Shown here piece after piece: positions 44,669 to 53,250 of a DNA stretch of 64,000 nt; the first letter of the stretch is position 1, and each line of letters opens with the position of its first letter. Position numbers and translations under genes: made by a program. A model generated the notes under the pieces. That model saw only the letters and a list, made by a program, of their open reading frames with translations. It searched no databases and was not told where the DNA came from. Origin of the DNA: Verrucomicrobiota bacterium (GTDB taxonomy: Bacteria; Verrucomicrobiota; Verrucomicrobiia; Chthoniobacterales; UBA10450); NCBI GenBank assembly GCA_003218375.1, contig QHNH01000008.1, positions 124,001 through 188,000 on the forward strand. Direction: 5' to 3'.

Positions 44669-46003
44669 ATGAAAACTGCCACGATCATGGAGCAGACGGC
44701 GCATTCCATTGCGCGCAAGCTGCGCGCGGCCGGCCACGTCGCCTACTATGCCGGCGGTTGCGTGCGCGATTTGTTACGCAGCCAGGTTCCTAAGGATTTC
44801 GACATCGCCACCGACGCGCGGCCTGAGGTCGTGCAAAAATTATTTCCGCGCACCTATGCAGTGGGCGCGCATTTCGGCGTGATCGTGGTACTCGAAAACG
44901 ATTTCCAGTTCGAGGTCGCGACCTTTCGGTCGGATGGCGTCTACCTCGATGGCCGGCGCCCGGTGGAAGTCCATTTCGCGACGGCGGAGGAAGACGCGGC
45001 CCGACGCGACTTCACCATCAACGGGATGTTCTTCGATCCGGAAAAAGACGAGGTCATCGATTTTGTCGGTGGCCGGGCCGATCTCGAAAGCAAATTGATT
45101 CGCGCGATCGGCGATCCGGCCCAGCGCTTCGCCGAAGATCGGTTGCGGATGTTGCGCGCAGTCCGGTTTGCGACGGTTCTTGGTTTTGAGATCGATCCGG
45201 TGACCTGGGGCGCCGTCCGGGCGAGCGCGGCGTCGATCACGGAAATCAGCGCCGAAAGAATCCGGGAGGAGCTGGTGCGGATTTTCCTTTCGACAAATCG
45301 TGCCCGCGGCTGGGATTTGCTCGACGCGAGCGGACTGATGAAAATCATTTTGCCGGAACTCGAGGCGATGAAAGGCTGCGAACAGCCGCCGCAGTTCCAC
45401 CCTGAAGGCGATGTCTTCAAGCACACCCGGATCATGCTCGAGATGCTGCCGGCGGAAGCGTCGCTGCCGCTGGTCTTCAGCGTTTTGTTTCACGATATCG
45501 GCAAGCCGCCGACTTCCATCGTGGATGAAGAAGGACGCATCCGATTCAACGGCCACGACCGGATCGGCGCCGAAATGACGGCGGCGATCATGGAGCGGCT
45601 CCGATTTTCCCGGGCAGAAATTGACGCGACCGTCGAGGCGGTGCGGCAGCACATGGTCTTCAAGGACGTGCCCAACATGCGGGTGGCGAAACTGAAACGG
45701 TTCATGGCGCGTCCGACTTTCACCGACGAGCTCGAGCTGCATCGGGTCGATTGCGCGAGCAGCCACGCGATGCTGGATAACTACGAATTCCTCCTGCAGA
45801 AGAAGGAAGAGTTCGCGAACGAGCCGATCATCCCGCCGCCGCTCGTGACTGGAGACGACCTGATCGCGATGGGATTGAAGCCCGGACCGAAGTTCGGCGA
45901 GATTTTGGAGGCGGTGGAAACGCGGCAACTGGAGGGAGCGCTGAAAGATCGGGAGGAAGCGCTGGCGTGGGTGCGAAAAGAAGTTGAGGGGTTGAGCGGT
46001 TGA
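44669..46003 (+). CDS. CCA-adding enzyme/poly(A) polymerase family protein
   Basis: 444 residues. The class II nucleotidyltransferase core is visible: YYAGGCVRDLL near 25, the catalytic DFDIATDA, then RDFTINGMFFDP. The RNA-binding helix follows (RFAEDRLRMLRAVRFATVLGF). A C-terminal HD domain has HTRIMLEML, LFHDIGKPP and HD-type NGHDRIGAEM. It would add CCA or A residues to tRNA or RNA 3' ends. The HD domain may carry a phosphohydrolase activity as in E. coli Cca. ATG 44669 is preferred (the longer start lies in a hairpin). Its TGA stop falls in an inverted repeat before glgA. Confidence 0.88.
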   Translation: MKTATIMEQTAHSIARKLRAAGHVAYYAGGCVRDLLRSQVPKDFDIATDARPEVVQKLFPRTYAVGAHFGVIVVLENDFQFEVATFRSDGVYLDGRRPVEVHFATAEEDAARRDFTINGMFFDPEKDEVIDFVGGRADLESKLIRAIGDPAQRFAEDRLRMLRAVRFATVLGFEIDPVTWGAVRASAASITEISAERIREELVRIFLSTNRARGWDLLDASGLMKIILPELEAMKGCEQPPQFHPEGDVFKHTRIMLEMLPAEASLPLVFSVLFHDIGKPPTSIVDEEGRIRFNGHDRIGAEMTAAIMERLRFSRAEIDATVEAVRQHMVFKDVPNMRVAKLKRFMARPTFTDELELHRVDCASSHAMLDNYEFLLQKKEEFANEPIIPPPLVTGDDLIAMGLKPGPKFGEILEAVETRQLEGALKDREEALAWVRKEVEGLSG

Positions 46004-46071
46004 GTGGTTGAGAGGTTTTTGTTGGCTACGTCTTGATCTTCTCAACCTCTCAACCTATCAACCACTCAACC
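45990..46071. repeat. Inverted repeat between the CCA-type gene and glgA
   Basis: Arms 45990-46017 and 46044-46071 (GGTTGAG/CTCAACC units) match at 25 of 28 positions. The arm supplies the TGA stop of the CCA-type gene, and the glgA ATG begins two bases after the other arm. Confidence 0.82.
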
Positions 46072-46073
46072 CA

Positions 46074-47522
46074 ATGCGTATCCTCATGATCAGCGCGGAA
46101 GGGCCGCCGCTCGCGCGAGCGACGGCGCTCGTGGACGTGCTCGAGGCGCTCCCGCGCGAACTCCGCGCGCGCAAACACGAGGTCGGGATCGTGATGCCGT
46201 TCTATCGCGAGATCAGCGAGAACATGGCGTTCGACCTGCGCGATACCGGGATCACGGTGGATATCCGCCTCGGCGCGAAGAATCATGTGGCGGAATTCAT
46301 CGAAGGCCGCACGGCCGGCGGGGTGCAAACGTTCTTCATTCGTTGCGATGAGTTCTTCGGCCGCGCCAGCATCTACGGCGAACACGGCATCGCCTACGAA
46401 GATAACGCCGCGCGCTTCATCTTCTTTTCCAAAGCCGCGCTCGAATTGGCCCGGCGAATGACGCCCACGCCGCAGATCCTGCATGTCCACGATTGGGCGG
46501 CCGCGCTCGTCCCAGTGCTGGTGGCCGATCAAAAGCTTCCCTTCGCCACCGTGCTCACGATTCATCATCTGGCGGAGCAGGGAAGTTTCTGGGGCCTCGA
46601 TTTCGATCTGACGAATTTGCCCGAGCGCTATTTCAAACCGGCCGGCGTCGAGTATTTCGGACGCCTCAACCTCCTCAAGGGGGGAATCGTTTTCGCTGAC
46701 AAAGTCACGACCGTCAGCGAACGTTACCGGCGCGAGATGCTGACGCCCGAAGGCGGTTGCGAGCTCGACATCGTGCTGCGCGAGCACGCGCATCGGCTCG
46801 TCGGCATCTTGAACGGCGCGGATTACCAACGCTGGAATCCCGAAACCGATCAACTCCTGCCGCACGCGTTCAGTCCCGGAAATCTCGAAGGCAAAGTGAT
46901 CTGTCGCGCGTTGCTGCTCGATGCGGTCCAGCTCGCGCCCGGACCCTCAGGCCCGGTCTTCGGAATGGTCACGCGCCTCGTGCCGGAAAAAGGATTCGAT
47001 CTGCTGATGCCGTTGCTCGATCGCCTCCTTTCCGACGACGTCCGTCTGATCATCCTCGGCGAAGGCGATGCCGGCTACGAAACCGCGCTCGCCATCGCCG
47101 CCCGGAAATATCCCACGAAATTCGCCTATCGCCGGACCTACGACGAAGCCCTCGCCCACCTCATCGAAGCCGGCATGGATATATCGCTGATCCCGTCCCA
47201 GATCGAGCCGAGTGGACTGAGCGCGATGTATAGCTTGAAGTATGGCGCGCTGCCCATCGCGCGCGCGACCGGCGGCATCCAGGAAATCATCGAAGACTAC
47301 GATCCGTCGATCGACTCCGGCTTCGGTTTTCTCTGCTACGAAAAAACTCCCGACGCCTTCTGGGATTCCATCAAGCGCGCCCGCGAAGTTTTCCACGACA
47401 AACCGACGTGGACGACGCTGATGGAACGCGCCATGTCCCGCGATTTTTCCTGGAGCGAAGCCGCGGTTCGCTACGAAACGCTTTATGAAGAATTAGCCGA
47501 CGCGAGAAGCGTCGCTGCGTAA
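46074..47522 (+). CDS. glgA: Glycogen synthase (GT5) with divergent ADP-glucose motif
   Basis: 482 residues. The GT5 fold is recognisable from MRILMISAEGPPLARATAL, HVHDWAAALVPVL, KGGIVFADKVTTVSERY, GILNGADYQRWNPETD, GMVTRLVPEKGFDLL and IPSQIEPSGLSAMYSLKYGALP. The usual N-terminal K-x-G-G-L motif, which binds ADP-glucose, is replaced by RATAL (Lys to Arg, both Gly lost), and EPCGL is EPSGL. It would elongate alpha-1,4-glucan from an NDP-glucose donor. The changes suggest altered donor use or reduced activity. The start codon lies directly after an inverted repeat. Confidence 0.85.
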   Translation: MRILMISAEGPPLARATALVDVLEALPRELRARKHEVGIVMPFYREISENMAFDLRDTGITVDIRLGAKNHVAEFIEGRTAGGVQTFFIRCDEFFGRASIYGEHGIAYEDNAARFIFFSKAALELARRMTPTPQILHVHDWAAALVPVLVADQKLPFATVLTIHHLAEQGSFWGLDFDLTNLPERYFKPAGVEYFGRLNLLKGGIVFADKVTTVSERYRREMLTPEGGCELDIVLREHAHRLVGILNGADYQRWNPETDQLLPHAFSPGNLEGKVICRALLLDAVQLAPGPSGPVFGMVTRLVPEKGFDLLMPLLDRLLSDDVRLIILGEGDAGYETALAIAARKYPTKFAYRRTYDEALAHLIEAGMDISLIPSQIEPSGLSAMYSLKYGALPIARATGGIQEIIEDYDPSIDSGFGFLCYEKTPDAFWDSIKRAREVFHDKPTWTTLMERAMSRDFSWSEAAVRYETLYEELADARSVAA

Positions 47523-47569
47523 CGAGTTAAAGTTCAGTGGGCTCAGCGCTCGCTGCGAACGACCCACTT

Positions 47570-48016
47570 TCATCGTGCGAGCTTAGCCCCGTATGTCATG
47601 AGGATCGCACACGCCAAACGACAGGCTCCATACGCCAGCGCTGCCAGCTGAACATAAAATAAACTCCACGAAATTGGCCCTAGCCATTTGGCAAGAAATT
47701 CTGCAGCGCTCTGGCGCCAGTCCGAATATTTCTTTTTGATTTTGATGGTCGTGCACCGGAAATCGAGCAGTCGAGAAAGCGTGGTTAGCGTCCCGAATAC
47801 TATCGAAGCCGCCAAGCCGTATATCGCGTGGCGAAGTAACCATCCGCTGCCCGGTGGTGGTATGAATGCCGCTTCCTTAATCAGGGCGAACGAAAAGCCG
47901 AGCGCTGCGACAGCGAACGTGAGAAACAAATTGATGGCAAACGAGAACTGCGTGATGCGGTAATCCTGCCAACGGACGTACTTCTCTCTCTCATCGGGTG
48001 TCATAGTACTGGGCAT
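47570..48016 (-). CDS. Small membrane protein of unknown function
   Basis: 148 residues with three to four hydrophobic segments (ITQFSFAINLFLTFAVAALGFSF, HAIYGLAASIVFG and GPISWSLFYVQLAALAYGA) and a charged loop containing KIKKKYSDWRQSAAEFL. No family is recognised. It lies at the edge of the accessory region, convergent with glgA; the start at 48016 could be 48004 instead. Confidence 0.6.
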   Translation of the reverse strand: MPSTMTPDEREKYVRWQDYRITQFSFAINLFLTFAVAALGFSFALIKEAAFIPPPGSGWLLRHAIYGLAASIVFGTLTTLSRLLDFRCTTIKIKKKYSDWRQSAAEFLAKWLGPISWSLFYVQLAALAYGACRLACAILMTYGAKLAR

Positions 48017-48055
48017 AATGAGAGTAAGGTCAGCGCGTGGTAGGGCGCTCTGGAG

Positions 48056-48502
48056 TTAGTGTTCCTCATAAAGTCCGTATTTCGGTTGTAGCACGGCGGC
48101 CAGAAAGCACTCTGCCAGGAATCGCTCCCGCATATCGGAAATAGCAATCCAGCGCGCATGACAGTTCGCGCGAATGAATGTCTTTGAGGTGGGCAGGTCG
48201 AGGCACTCTTGCGCTTCAATTAGATATTTCTTCAGGCGCGCGTTGTTGAGTGGTCCCATTAAATGGTTGTTGTAGAGGCGCTGCCTCAGATTCTTTGTGC
48301 GGCCAATGTAGTAAGGAGCGGTAGGACCTAACGCCGTTGTGTAGATGATATAGACGCCGGCCAACTCTGGGAGTTGAGAGGGCTTCATCGTGGCGAACGC
48401 GATCGGAGACGCGGAAAGGACGCCATCCAAATGCGTGCTCAACGCTGCGATGCGGGAGGCATAAGCCGCGTGGGAGAGTCCTTCCGGAGGGTGTTTGGTC
48501 AT
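48056..48502 (-). CDS. GIY-YIG domain protein
   Basis: 148 residues. The GIY-YIG core is visible: GVYIIYTT, then YYIGRTKNLRQRLYNNH, and the C-terminal E in RERFLAECFLAAV could be the metal-binding Glu. The N-terminal 45 residues are not conserved in the fold. Such small stand-alone domains occur in homing, restriction or repair proteins. No partner is clear. Confidence 0.7.
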   Translation of the reverse strand: MTKHPPEGLSHAAYASRIAALSTHLDGVLSASPIAFATMKPSQLPELAGVYIIYTTALGPTAPYYIGRTKNLRQRLYNNHLMGPLNNARLKKYLIEAQECLDLPTSKTFIRANCHARWIAISDMRERFLAECFLAAVLQPKYGLYEEH

Positions 48503-48728
48503 GATGGAAAGCTGCAGAATCGCCTAACGAGAACTAGACGGATATTCGCAAGCAAAGGCGAACATTTTCTCGCCCATTCCGGGGACTGACGCATTGAAAT
48601 GTCTCGCGCTGGCTACGGTCGCCCGGACGGGAGAGTGTCCGCCTTGGCGCCGGATCGCCGTCCGACTCAGTCGCCGATGGGCGCGCCGCTGCTGCGGACG
48701 CCGTTAGTTTGTCAGAGAGGTGCCGAGA

Positions 48729-49913
48729 TCAAGATCGAAGGTGAAAGTCGCCGATAAGTTCCGGCCGTGTAGCAAGGAGCCGTTCCAGATGGCTGCTCGG
48801 CCACATCTCAATCCGCATAGCTTCGGTTCCTCGGTTACTTCTTTCGACATAATCTATGGCGTCTGTCGTAAATCGGCCTGAAGAAACGATTATCAATTCA
48901 TCAATCCTTGGCGGTTCCCACAGCTTCATCTGTTCTTTAAGTTCCGTAACCATTGGTAAATTGACGCTGTCGACACGTTTGCAGGCTAAAATAATCCGGA
49001 GGGTTCTCGTTCCCGCGAGACGATCTTCGATCGTTCGCTCCACCGAAAGATCCCGACCGCGATCAGGCGCGTTAGTATGGGTGAGCCATTTCGGATTGAT
49101 GTACCCGGGAGTTCGATCGATGAGATTAAATATCAGGCGTTCGAATTCTGTGGGCGAAAGGACAGCCCAATTTAACTCCGTCGAAACCGGCCCTTGCGGT
49201 TCTGCCCTAACCAAATCTCCCAAGTCCGTTGCGGTCACGGGCAGCGGATCGGCCTCACTGTATAATGCTCGGTCAAGCCAGCGACGAACGTCAGGCCAAT
49301 CGTGTTTTACAATATCGTCATAGTCTTGCCGGACCCCGAAGCTGATGTGTCTCAACATCATGCCCCAGCGCGGTGCCCGGCCCGTGCTGCTACCAAGTAA
49401 TGCGTCGATGCTCTTAAAACTGTTCTTAAGTTCATCCCACTCTTCACTCGGCATTTTTTTGTTGTCTTCCAACTCTGCGGCGGTAAATCGCAACCCTTGA
49501 AGCAACTGCTCGATTTTTGCGGACAGTGACTCGACGGATTGCCGCGCAAGCTCTCGTCGCTTTGATTCTACGCGGAAGCGGTATTCCGCCAGCACCTCAC
49601 CTTGTCTGAAAACCTCCCGCGTGAAAGTGACCGAAACGCTGATCTCACCGAGCTCCAAGCAATCAATGCTATTTTTCAGAATTTCGTCAGGATCAAGAAG
49701 GCAACAATCAAGACCGAAACCGTCGACTCTCGGCATTCCTCTTGCGATGTGATTGAACGACCTCTGAAGCTCGATGTACTTACCTTCATCTGTGACCGAT
49801 GCCTCGCGTTCGGAGGCCGGAAGCAGTGGTTTAATTTGCGTCCACAGCCGTTCAAGCTTTGAAAGATTTGCTTCAACCGCCTCGAACTGCTTCAACGTGT
49901 CATTCAGATCCAT
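48729..49913 (-). CDS. Mrr-like restriction-endonuclease-fold protein
   Basis: About 394 residues. The N-terminal ~250 residues are helical, with a coiled-coil-like start (LKQFEAVEANLSKLERLW). The C-terminal ~150 residues resemble Mrr_cat: LSPTEFERLIFNLIDRTPGY, DRGRDLSVERTIE, IILACKRVDSVN and IVSSGRFTTDAIDYVERSN. In the usual D-x(n)-(E/Q)-x-K core, the residue two before Lys is Ala here (ACK), so cleavage ability is uncertain. ATG 49913 is chosen. Mrr-type proteins defend against modified DNA. It stands without a methylase, in an accessory stretch. Confidence 0.65.
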   Translation of the reverse strand: MDLNDTLKQFEAVEANLSKLERLWTQIKPLLPASEREASVTDEGKYIELQRSFNHIARGMPRVDGFGLDCCLLDPDEILKNSIDCLELGEISVSVTFTREVFRQGEVLAEYRFRVESKRRELARQSVESLSAKIEQLLQGLRFTAAELEDNKKMPSEEWDELKNSFKSIDALLGSSTGRAPRWGMMLRHISFGVRQDYDDIVKHDWPDVRRWLDRALYSEADPLPVTATDLGDLVRAEPQGPVSTELNWAVLSPTEFERLIFNLIDRTPGYINPKWLTHTNAPDRGRDLSVERTIEDRLAGTRTLRIILACKRVDSVNLPMVTELKEQMKLWEPPRIDELIIVSSGRFTTDAIDYVERSNRGTEAMRIEMWPSSHLERLLATRPELIGDFHLRS

Positions 49914-50676
49914 TGCGATTCGGGGGAGGCCGAAAGCCAATTATAGTAAATCGCGAGCGGACCGATGGGCGCCGAAGATTTGGCTGGCACAACGGAAGTT
50001 ATCCGACTCCGTGGGGGCCGCGTCAATGAGGGCGCACATTCGAAGGCAATGCGATTCTCGCCATTGTGACGGCGCTGGCCTATATCCTGCCGATGCGCGC
50101 GCCTCCGCTATAAACGCATACCGAACCCGAGGGAGCCGGCCTTGGATTTCACCATAACGTTTGTGTGATCCTGCTCGATCCGAAGGTGGCGCGGTATCCG
50201 ACGATTTTTCGGATCAATCCGAAGCGGGATCCGGCGAAGCCGTGCGTGTGTGTCGGGAACGCGGGAAACGGGATTTTCACGGCAAATGATACATCAGACC
50301 GCTGCGCAGCGGTTTAGCGGGCACGGATGACTCCTGAGCCGATGCAAGAAGGCGTTTTCCTTATAATAAAGCGCGAAACGTCTTATATGAGGCGCGCGGC
50401 GACGGGCATGAAACGTGGGAGAATGCACATGGATCAGTCGGCGATTTAGGTGCGGGATTTGGCCGTGACGTTGAACGAATCGCATGAACCGCTGAACGGT
50501 TCGAGTGCATTGCGAAATGGTTTGGCCATGGCCGGTGGCGATGAGGGTGAAGCGGACGGCGCCTTATACAAGACGGCGCGAGTTTCATGTAAGGCGGAAA
50601 GATTTTTTGCCGCGTTTTCGGCGATTTCCCGAATTGGCTGGTATGAAAAAACGACAGGGAGCCTGAACTTCGAGAC
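49914..50676. other. Gene-poor stretch with one gene remnant
   Basis: About 760 bases without a convincing complete gene. It holds a decayed GIY-YIG fragment at 50146-50262. Small frames at 50294-50485, 50361-50588 and 50450-50725 have no recognisable family or ribosome-binding site. Nothing else is visible. Confidence 0.6.
50146..50262 (+). pseudogene. Remnant duplicate of the neighbouring GIY-YIG gene
   Basis: Translates as FHHNVCVILLDPKVARYPTI, then FRINPKRDPAKPCVCVG, nearly identical to residues about 20-56 of the intact gene at 51276-51650. Both ends are lost. The DNA identity is high, so the duplication or recombination is recent. Confidence 0.85.
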
Positions 50677-50949
50677 TCAGATCGCTACCAAACCGCGTTG
50701 TGCCCGCAATTCGTTCACGCTGTAGCGCATCTTGCCTTTGTCGGCGTCGCGAGCCTCGCGAATCATACGAAGGTCCAGAGCGTCTTCACGAACGCGGCTT
50801 AGGTCGGTCGAAACGCTCGCTCTGACGTATCGGCTCGCTTTCTTCTTCGCGGGCGATTTTCGAATCGTCGACGGACGAGCCTTCTTGATGGCGGCTGCCT
50901 TAGTGCTCGCCCTTTCGTTTTTTCTGGCCCGGTGATGAAGCGTAGGCAT
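50677..50949 (-). CDS. Candidate antitoxin of the ParE-type pair
   Basis: 90 residues with a Lys/Ala-rich N-terminal half (RKNERASTKAAAIKKARPS; KSPAKKKASRY) and a C-terminal segment DLRMIREARDADKGKMRYSV. The latter ends in a motif seen in small antitoxins paired with RelE/ParE proteins. It starts inside the toxin gene's 3' end (about 50 bases overlap) and is downstream of it, the reverse of the usual order. The family is weakly recognised. Confidence 0.6.
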   Translation of the reverse strand: MPTLHHRARKNERASTKAAAIKKARPSTIRKSPAKKKASRYVRASVSTDLSRVREDALDLRMIREARDADKGKMRYSVNELRAQRGLVAI

Positions 50950-51190
50950 GGCGGCGGTGCAGGACGCGCCGAATCGTAATTTGAGCGCCCCGCAGGTCAA
51001 ATAAAATCCGGTAATCGCCGATCCGCAACCGGCAGTCGTAGCCAAAGTTCGACAGCCGCCTGACCGAGCCCGGAAGACCGTTCTTCAGTGCGTCAATCCG
51101 ACGGGTGATCGTATCGAAGAGATTTGTCGGCAATTCTGCCAAATCTTTAGCGGCAACTTCGCCGATCGTGACTTCGAACTGAGGGGACAT
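50900..51190 (-). CDS. RelE/ParE-type toxin
   Basis: 96 residues with the RelE/ParE pattern: VTIGEVAAKDLAELPTNLFDT, IDALKNGLPGSVRRLSNFG, then CRLRIGDYRILFDLRG and TIRRVLHRRHAY. The R-x-GDYR-hydrophobic core is the strongest signature. It would cut mRNA at the ribosome or poison gyrase. A small antitoxin candidate follows with overlap. Confidence 0.85.
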   Translation of the reverse strand: MSPQFEVTIGEVAAKDLAELPTNLFDTITRRIDALKNGLPGSVRRLSNFGYDCRLRIGDYRILFDLRGAQITIRRVLHRRHAYASSPGQKKRKGEH

Positions 51191-51275
51191 CTATTCCCGT
51201 GCTTTTCAAAGTTTGAAAAGAACGTCAAATCAAATTTCAACTGATACACGCGACGCTGCGCTATCATGAACCCTA

Positions 51276-51650
51276 ATGGCGCGGCTGAAATACCGGACGG
51301 ACGAGGAGCTGAAGGAAGAAACGGCGGTGAAATTTCATCACAATGTCTATGTGATCCTCCTCGATCCGAAGGTGGCGCGGCATCCGACGATTTTGCGGAT
51401 GAATCCGAAGCGGGATCCGAAGAAGCCGTGTGTGTATGTCGGAATGAGCGGGCTGCCACCGGAGCATCGGTTCGAGAATCACAAGCATGGTTACAAGGCG
51501 GCGTGGGTGGTGGAAAAGTACGGGGTGCGGTTGCTGCCGGAACTTTATGAGCATCTGAACCCAATGCCGTACGAAGCCGCGCTCCAGATGGAGCTGGAGC
51601 TGGCGGACGATCTGCGGAACGAAGGGTATACGGTGACGGGCGGGCATTGA
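51276..51650 (+). CDS. GIY-YIG-like small protein
   Basis: 124 residues. A variant GIY-YIG core is visible: HNVYVILLDP, then PCVYVGMSGLPPEHRFENHKHG, with a later Glu in MELELADDLRNEGY. An N-terminal RTDEELKEET segment precedes it. It is intact, while a 117-base fragment of a copy lies 1.1 kb upstream. Role unknown; mobility- or repair-related nucleases of this type are common in accessory regions. Confidence 0.65.
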   Translation: MARLKYRTDEELKEETAVKFHHNVYVILLDPKVARHPTILRMNPKRDPKKPCVYVGMSGLPPEHRFENHKHGYKAAWVVEKYGVRLLPELYEHLNPMPYEAALQMELELADDLRNEGYTVTGGH

Positions 51651-51669
51651 TGCGCAGAAGGCGCCTCAA

Positions 51670-51798
51670 AAGCTCCAAATTCCAAGCTCCAAGCTCCAGA
51701 GAAGCTCCAAATCCGAAGCTCCAAACAGCGCGTCAGCCGGCATTTGATGTTTGGTGTTTGGTATTTCTCTGGTGCTTGGAGCTTGGAATTTGGTGCTT
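51670..51798. repeat. Inverted repeat of GCTCCAA units
   Basis: 33-base arms (51670-51702 and 51766-51798) built from AAGCTCCAAATTCCAAG-like sequence match at 31 of 33 positions, with a ~60-base centre that includes partial copies. No gene lies between 51651 and 52017; the remaining bases hold nothing recognisable. Confidence 0.85.
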
Positions 51799-52017
51799 CA
51801 GGAAGCTGAACCGCGCCGGGCGGACTGGATGCGACCGAGCCAAAACGGACCGACGAATAAATGGACTACCCTCCCGTCCAAGATTGCTCTGAAAACGGCA
51901 AACGACACCCAGCTTCTCGAGCCTCCGCGATTCCAGCCCGTGCTGGTGGAACCGCGGACAGAGCCTTGTATTGGCGAGAGCTTTCGTGTCTCCTCGGCCC
52001 TTCCGAAAGCGGGCCCG

Positions 52018-53244
52018 ATGAATTCCAAGCCGATTCTGTTCAGACCGTGGGCGCTCGGATTGATGATGACGCTGCTGCAGATCATCGTCGCGGTGGGCCT
52101 GATCGCGCCGGAAGGGCCGCTTTCGTATCGTTACGACACGCTGATCCAGCATGACAGCTATTGGTTCGCGAACATTGTCGATCGCGGTTACGAGACGACC
52201 GTGCCGCCCATCAGCCATAAAATGATGGAAGTCTCGAACGTGGCGTTTTTCCCAGCTTATCCGGCGATCGCGGCGGTCCTCCACTACGGATTGCGCCTGA
52301 GTATTTATGACGCGCTCCTCGTCACGGCCCAGGCGGCGGCGTGGGGGTTTTGGAGTTATTTCTTTCTCTTCTGCGAACGCTGGAACATCTCGCCGCTCCT
52401 CCAATTTTTCGGCGCCCTTTCGATCCTCGCGCATCCGACGGCGTTCTTTCTCGTGGCCGGATATTCCGAGTCGCTTTTCATGATGGGGCTGTTCGGGTTC
52501 ATGTTCTGGAGCACGGCTGAGGGAAAGGGAGCGAAGGCCCTGGCCGTGCTTCACGGCTCTCTCATGTCGGCGACGCGGATCGTAGGAATTCCGTGCGCGG
52601 CTTATCCGGTCGTCCAGACGGTTTTTCGAGACGGCTGGCGCGGCTTGGTGGAAGTCCGTTGCTGGTGGAGGCGGTATGCCACGCCCGCAGGGTTGATGGT
52701 GGGAGCCACGCTAGGGGCTGGCCTGTTCTTTTTTTATTGCCTCCTGCGCTGGGGACGCTGGGATATGTACATGCTCACGCAGCAATCCGGCTGGGCGATC
52801 ATCCCCGATTATCTGGCAGTGTTTAAGCCTTCGAGCTACCACTGGCTTGTCCCAGCGCTCAACAATCCGACCGAAGCCAGCCAGATGACGATGACACTGG
52901 GCGGCATTCTGCTGCTCGCGGTGATTCTTTGCGAACTGCTGCCCGTTGTCCGCCGCCGGTTCCCCGGGACCACCCGGGTCGGCTTCTATTTTTGCGCCGC
53001 GGTCATTTACTACATTTCGGTGAGCGGGGTGGCCTCGGTGGAGATGGAGAGCATGCTGCGCTACGAATTTTGCGTCCACGCGTTAATCGTGCTGGCAATT
53101 CTCCATTTTTTGCATCAATTACCGGCCCCGCGACTGTGGGTGCGCGCGAGCGGCATGGCGGCCATCGCGTTGCTCAGTGCGGCTGGGCTCAGCGTGCAGG
53201 GGTGGTACGTGTGGAATTTTACGAGGGGCAACTGGGTAGCTTAA
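52018..53244 (+). CDS. PIG-V-like membrane mannosyltransferase
   Basis: 408 residues with about nine or ten hydrophobic segments. HDSYWFANIVDRGYE near 39-53 followed by VAFFPAYPAIAAVL near 70 is the signature of PIG-V/GPI-mannosyltransferase-II-like GT-C enzymes (Asp-containing loop plus FFPxYP). GYSESLFMMGLFGFM is a second conserved segment. It would transfer mannose from a polyprenyl donor to a lipid-linked acceptor on the outer face of the inner membrane. The ATG at 52018 is preferred; a frame extending to 51751 runs through a repeat. Its neighbour is an FAD flavoprotein six bases downstream. Confidence 0.72.
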   Translation: MNSKPILFRPWALGLMMTLLQIIVAVGLIAPEGPLSYRYDTLIQHDSYWFANIVDRGYETTVPPISHKMMEVSNVAFFPAYPAIAAVLHYGLRLSIYDALLVTAQAAAWGFWSYFFLFCERWNISPLLQFFGALSILAHPTAFFLVAGYSESLFMMGLFGFMFWSTAEGKGAKALAVLHGSLMSATRIVGIPCAAYPVVQTVFRDGWRGLVEVRCWWRRYATPAGLMVGATLGAGLFFFYCLLRWGRWDMYMLTQQSGWAIIPDYLAVFKPSSYHWLVPALNNPTEASQMTMTLGGILLLAVILCELLPVVRRRFPGTTRVGFYFCAAVIYYISVSGVASVEMESMLRYEFCVHALIVLAILHFLHQLPAPRLWVRASGMAAIALLSAAGLSVQGWYVWNFTRGNWVA

Positions 53245-53250
53245 GGACGA

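Noticed and set aside
50294-50725. Small frames in the gene-poor stretch
   Set aside because: No ribosome-binding site, no recognisable family and mutual overlap on both strands; treated as non-coding.
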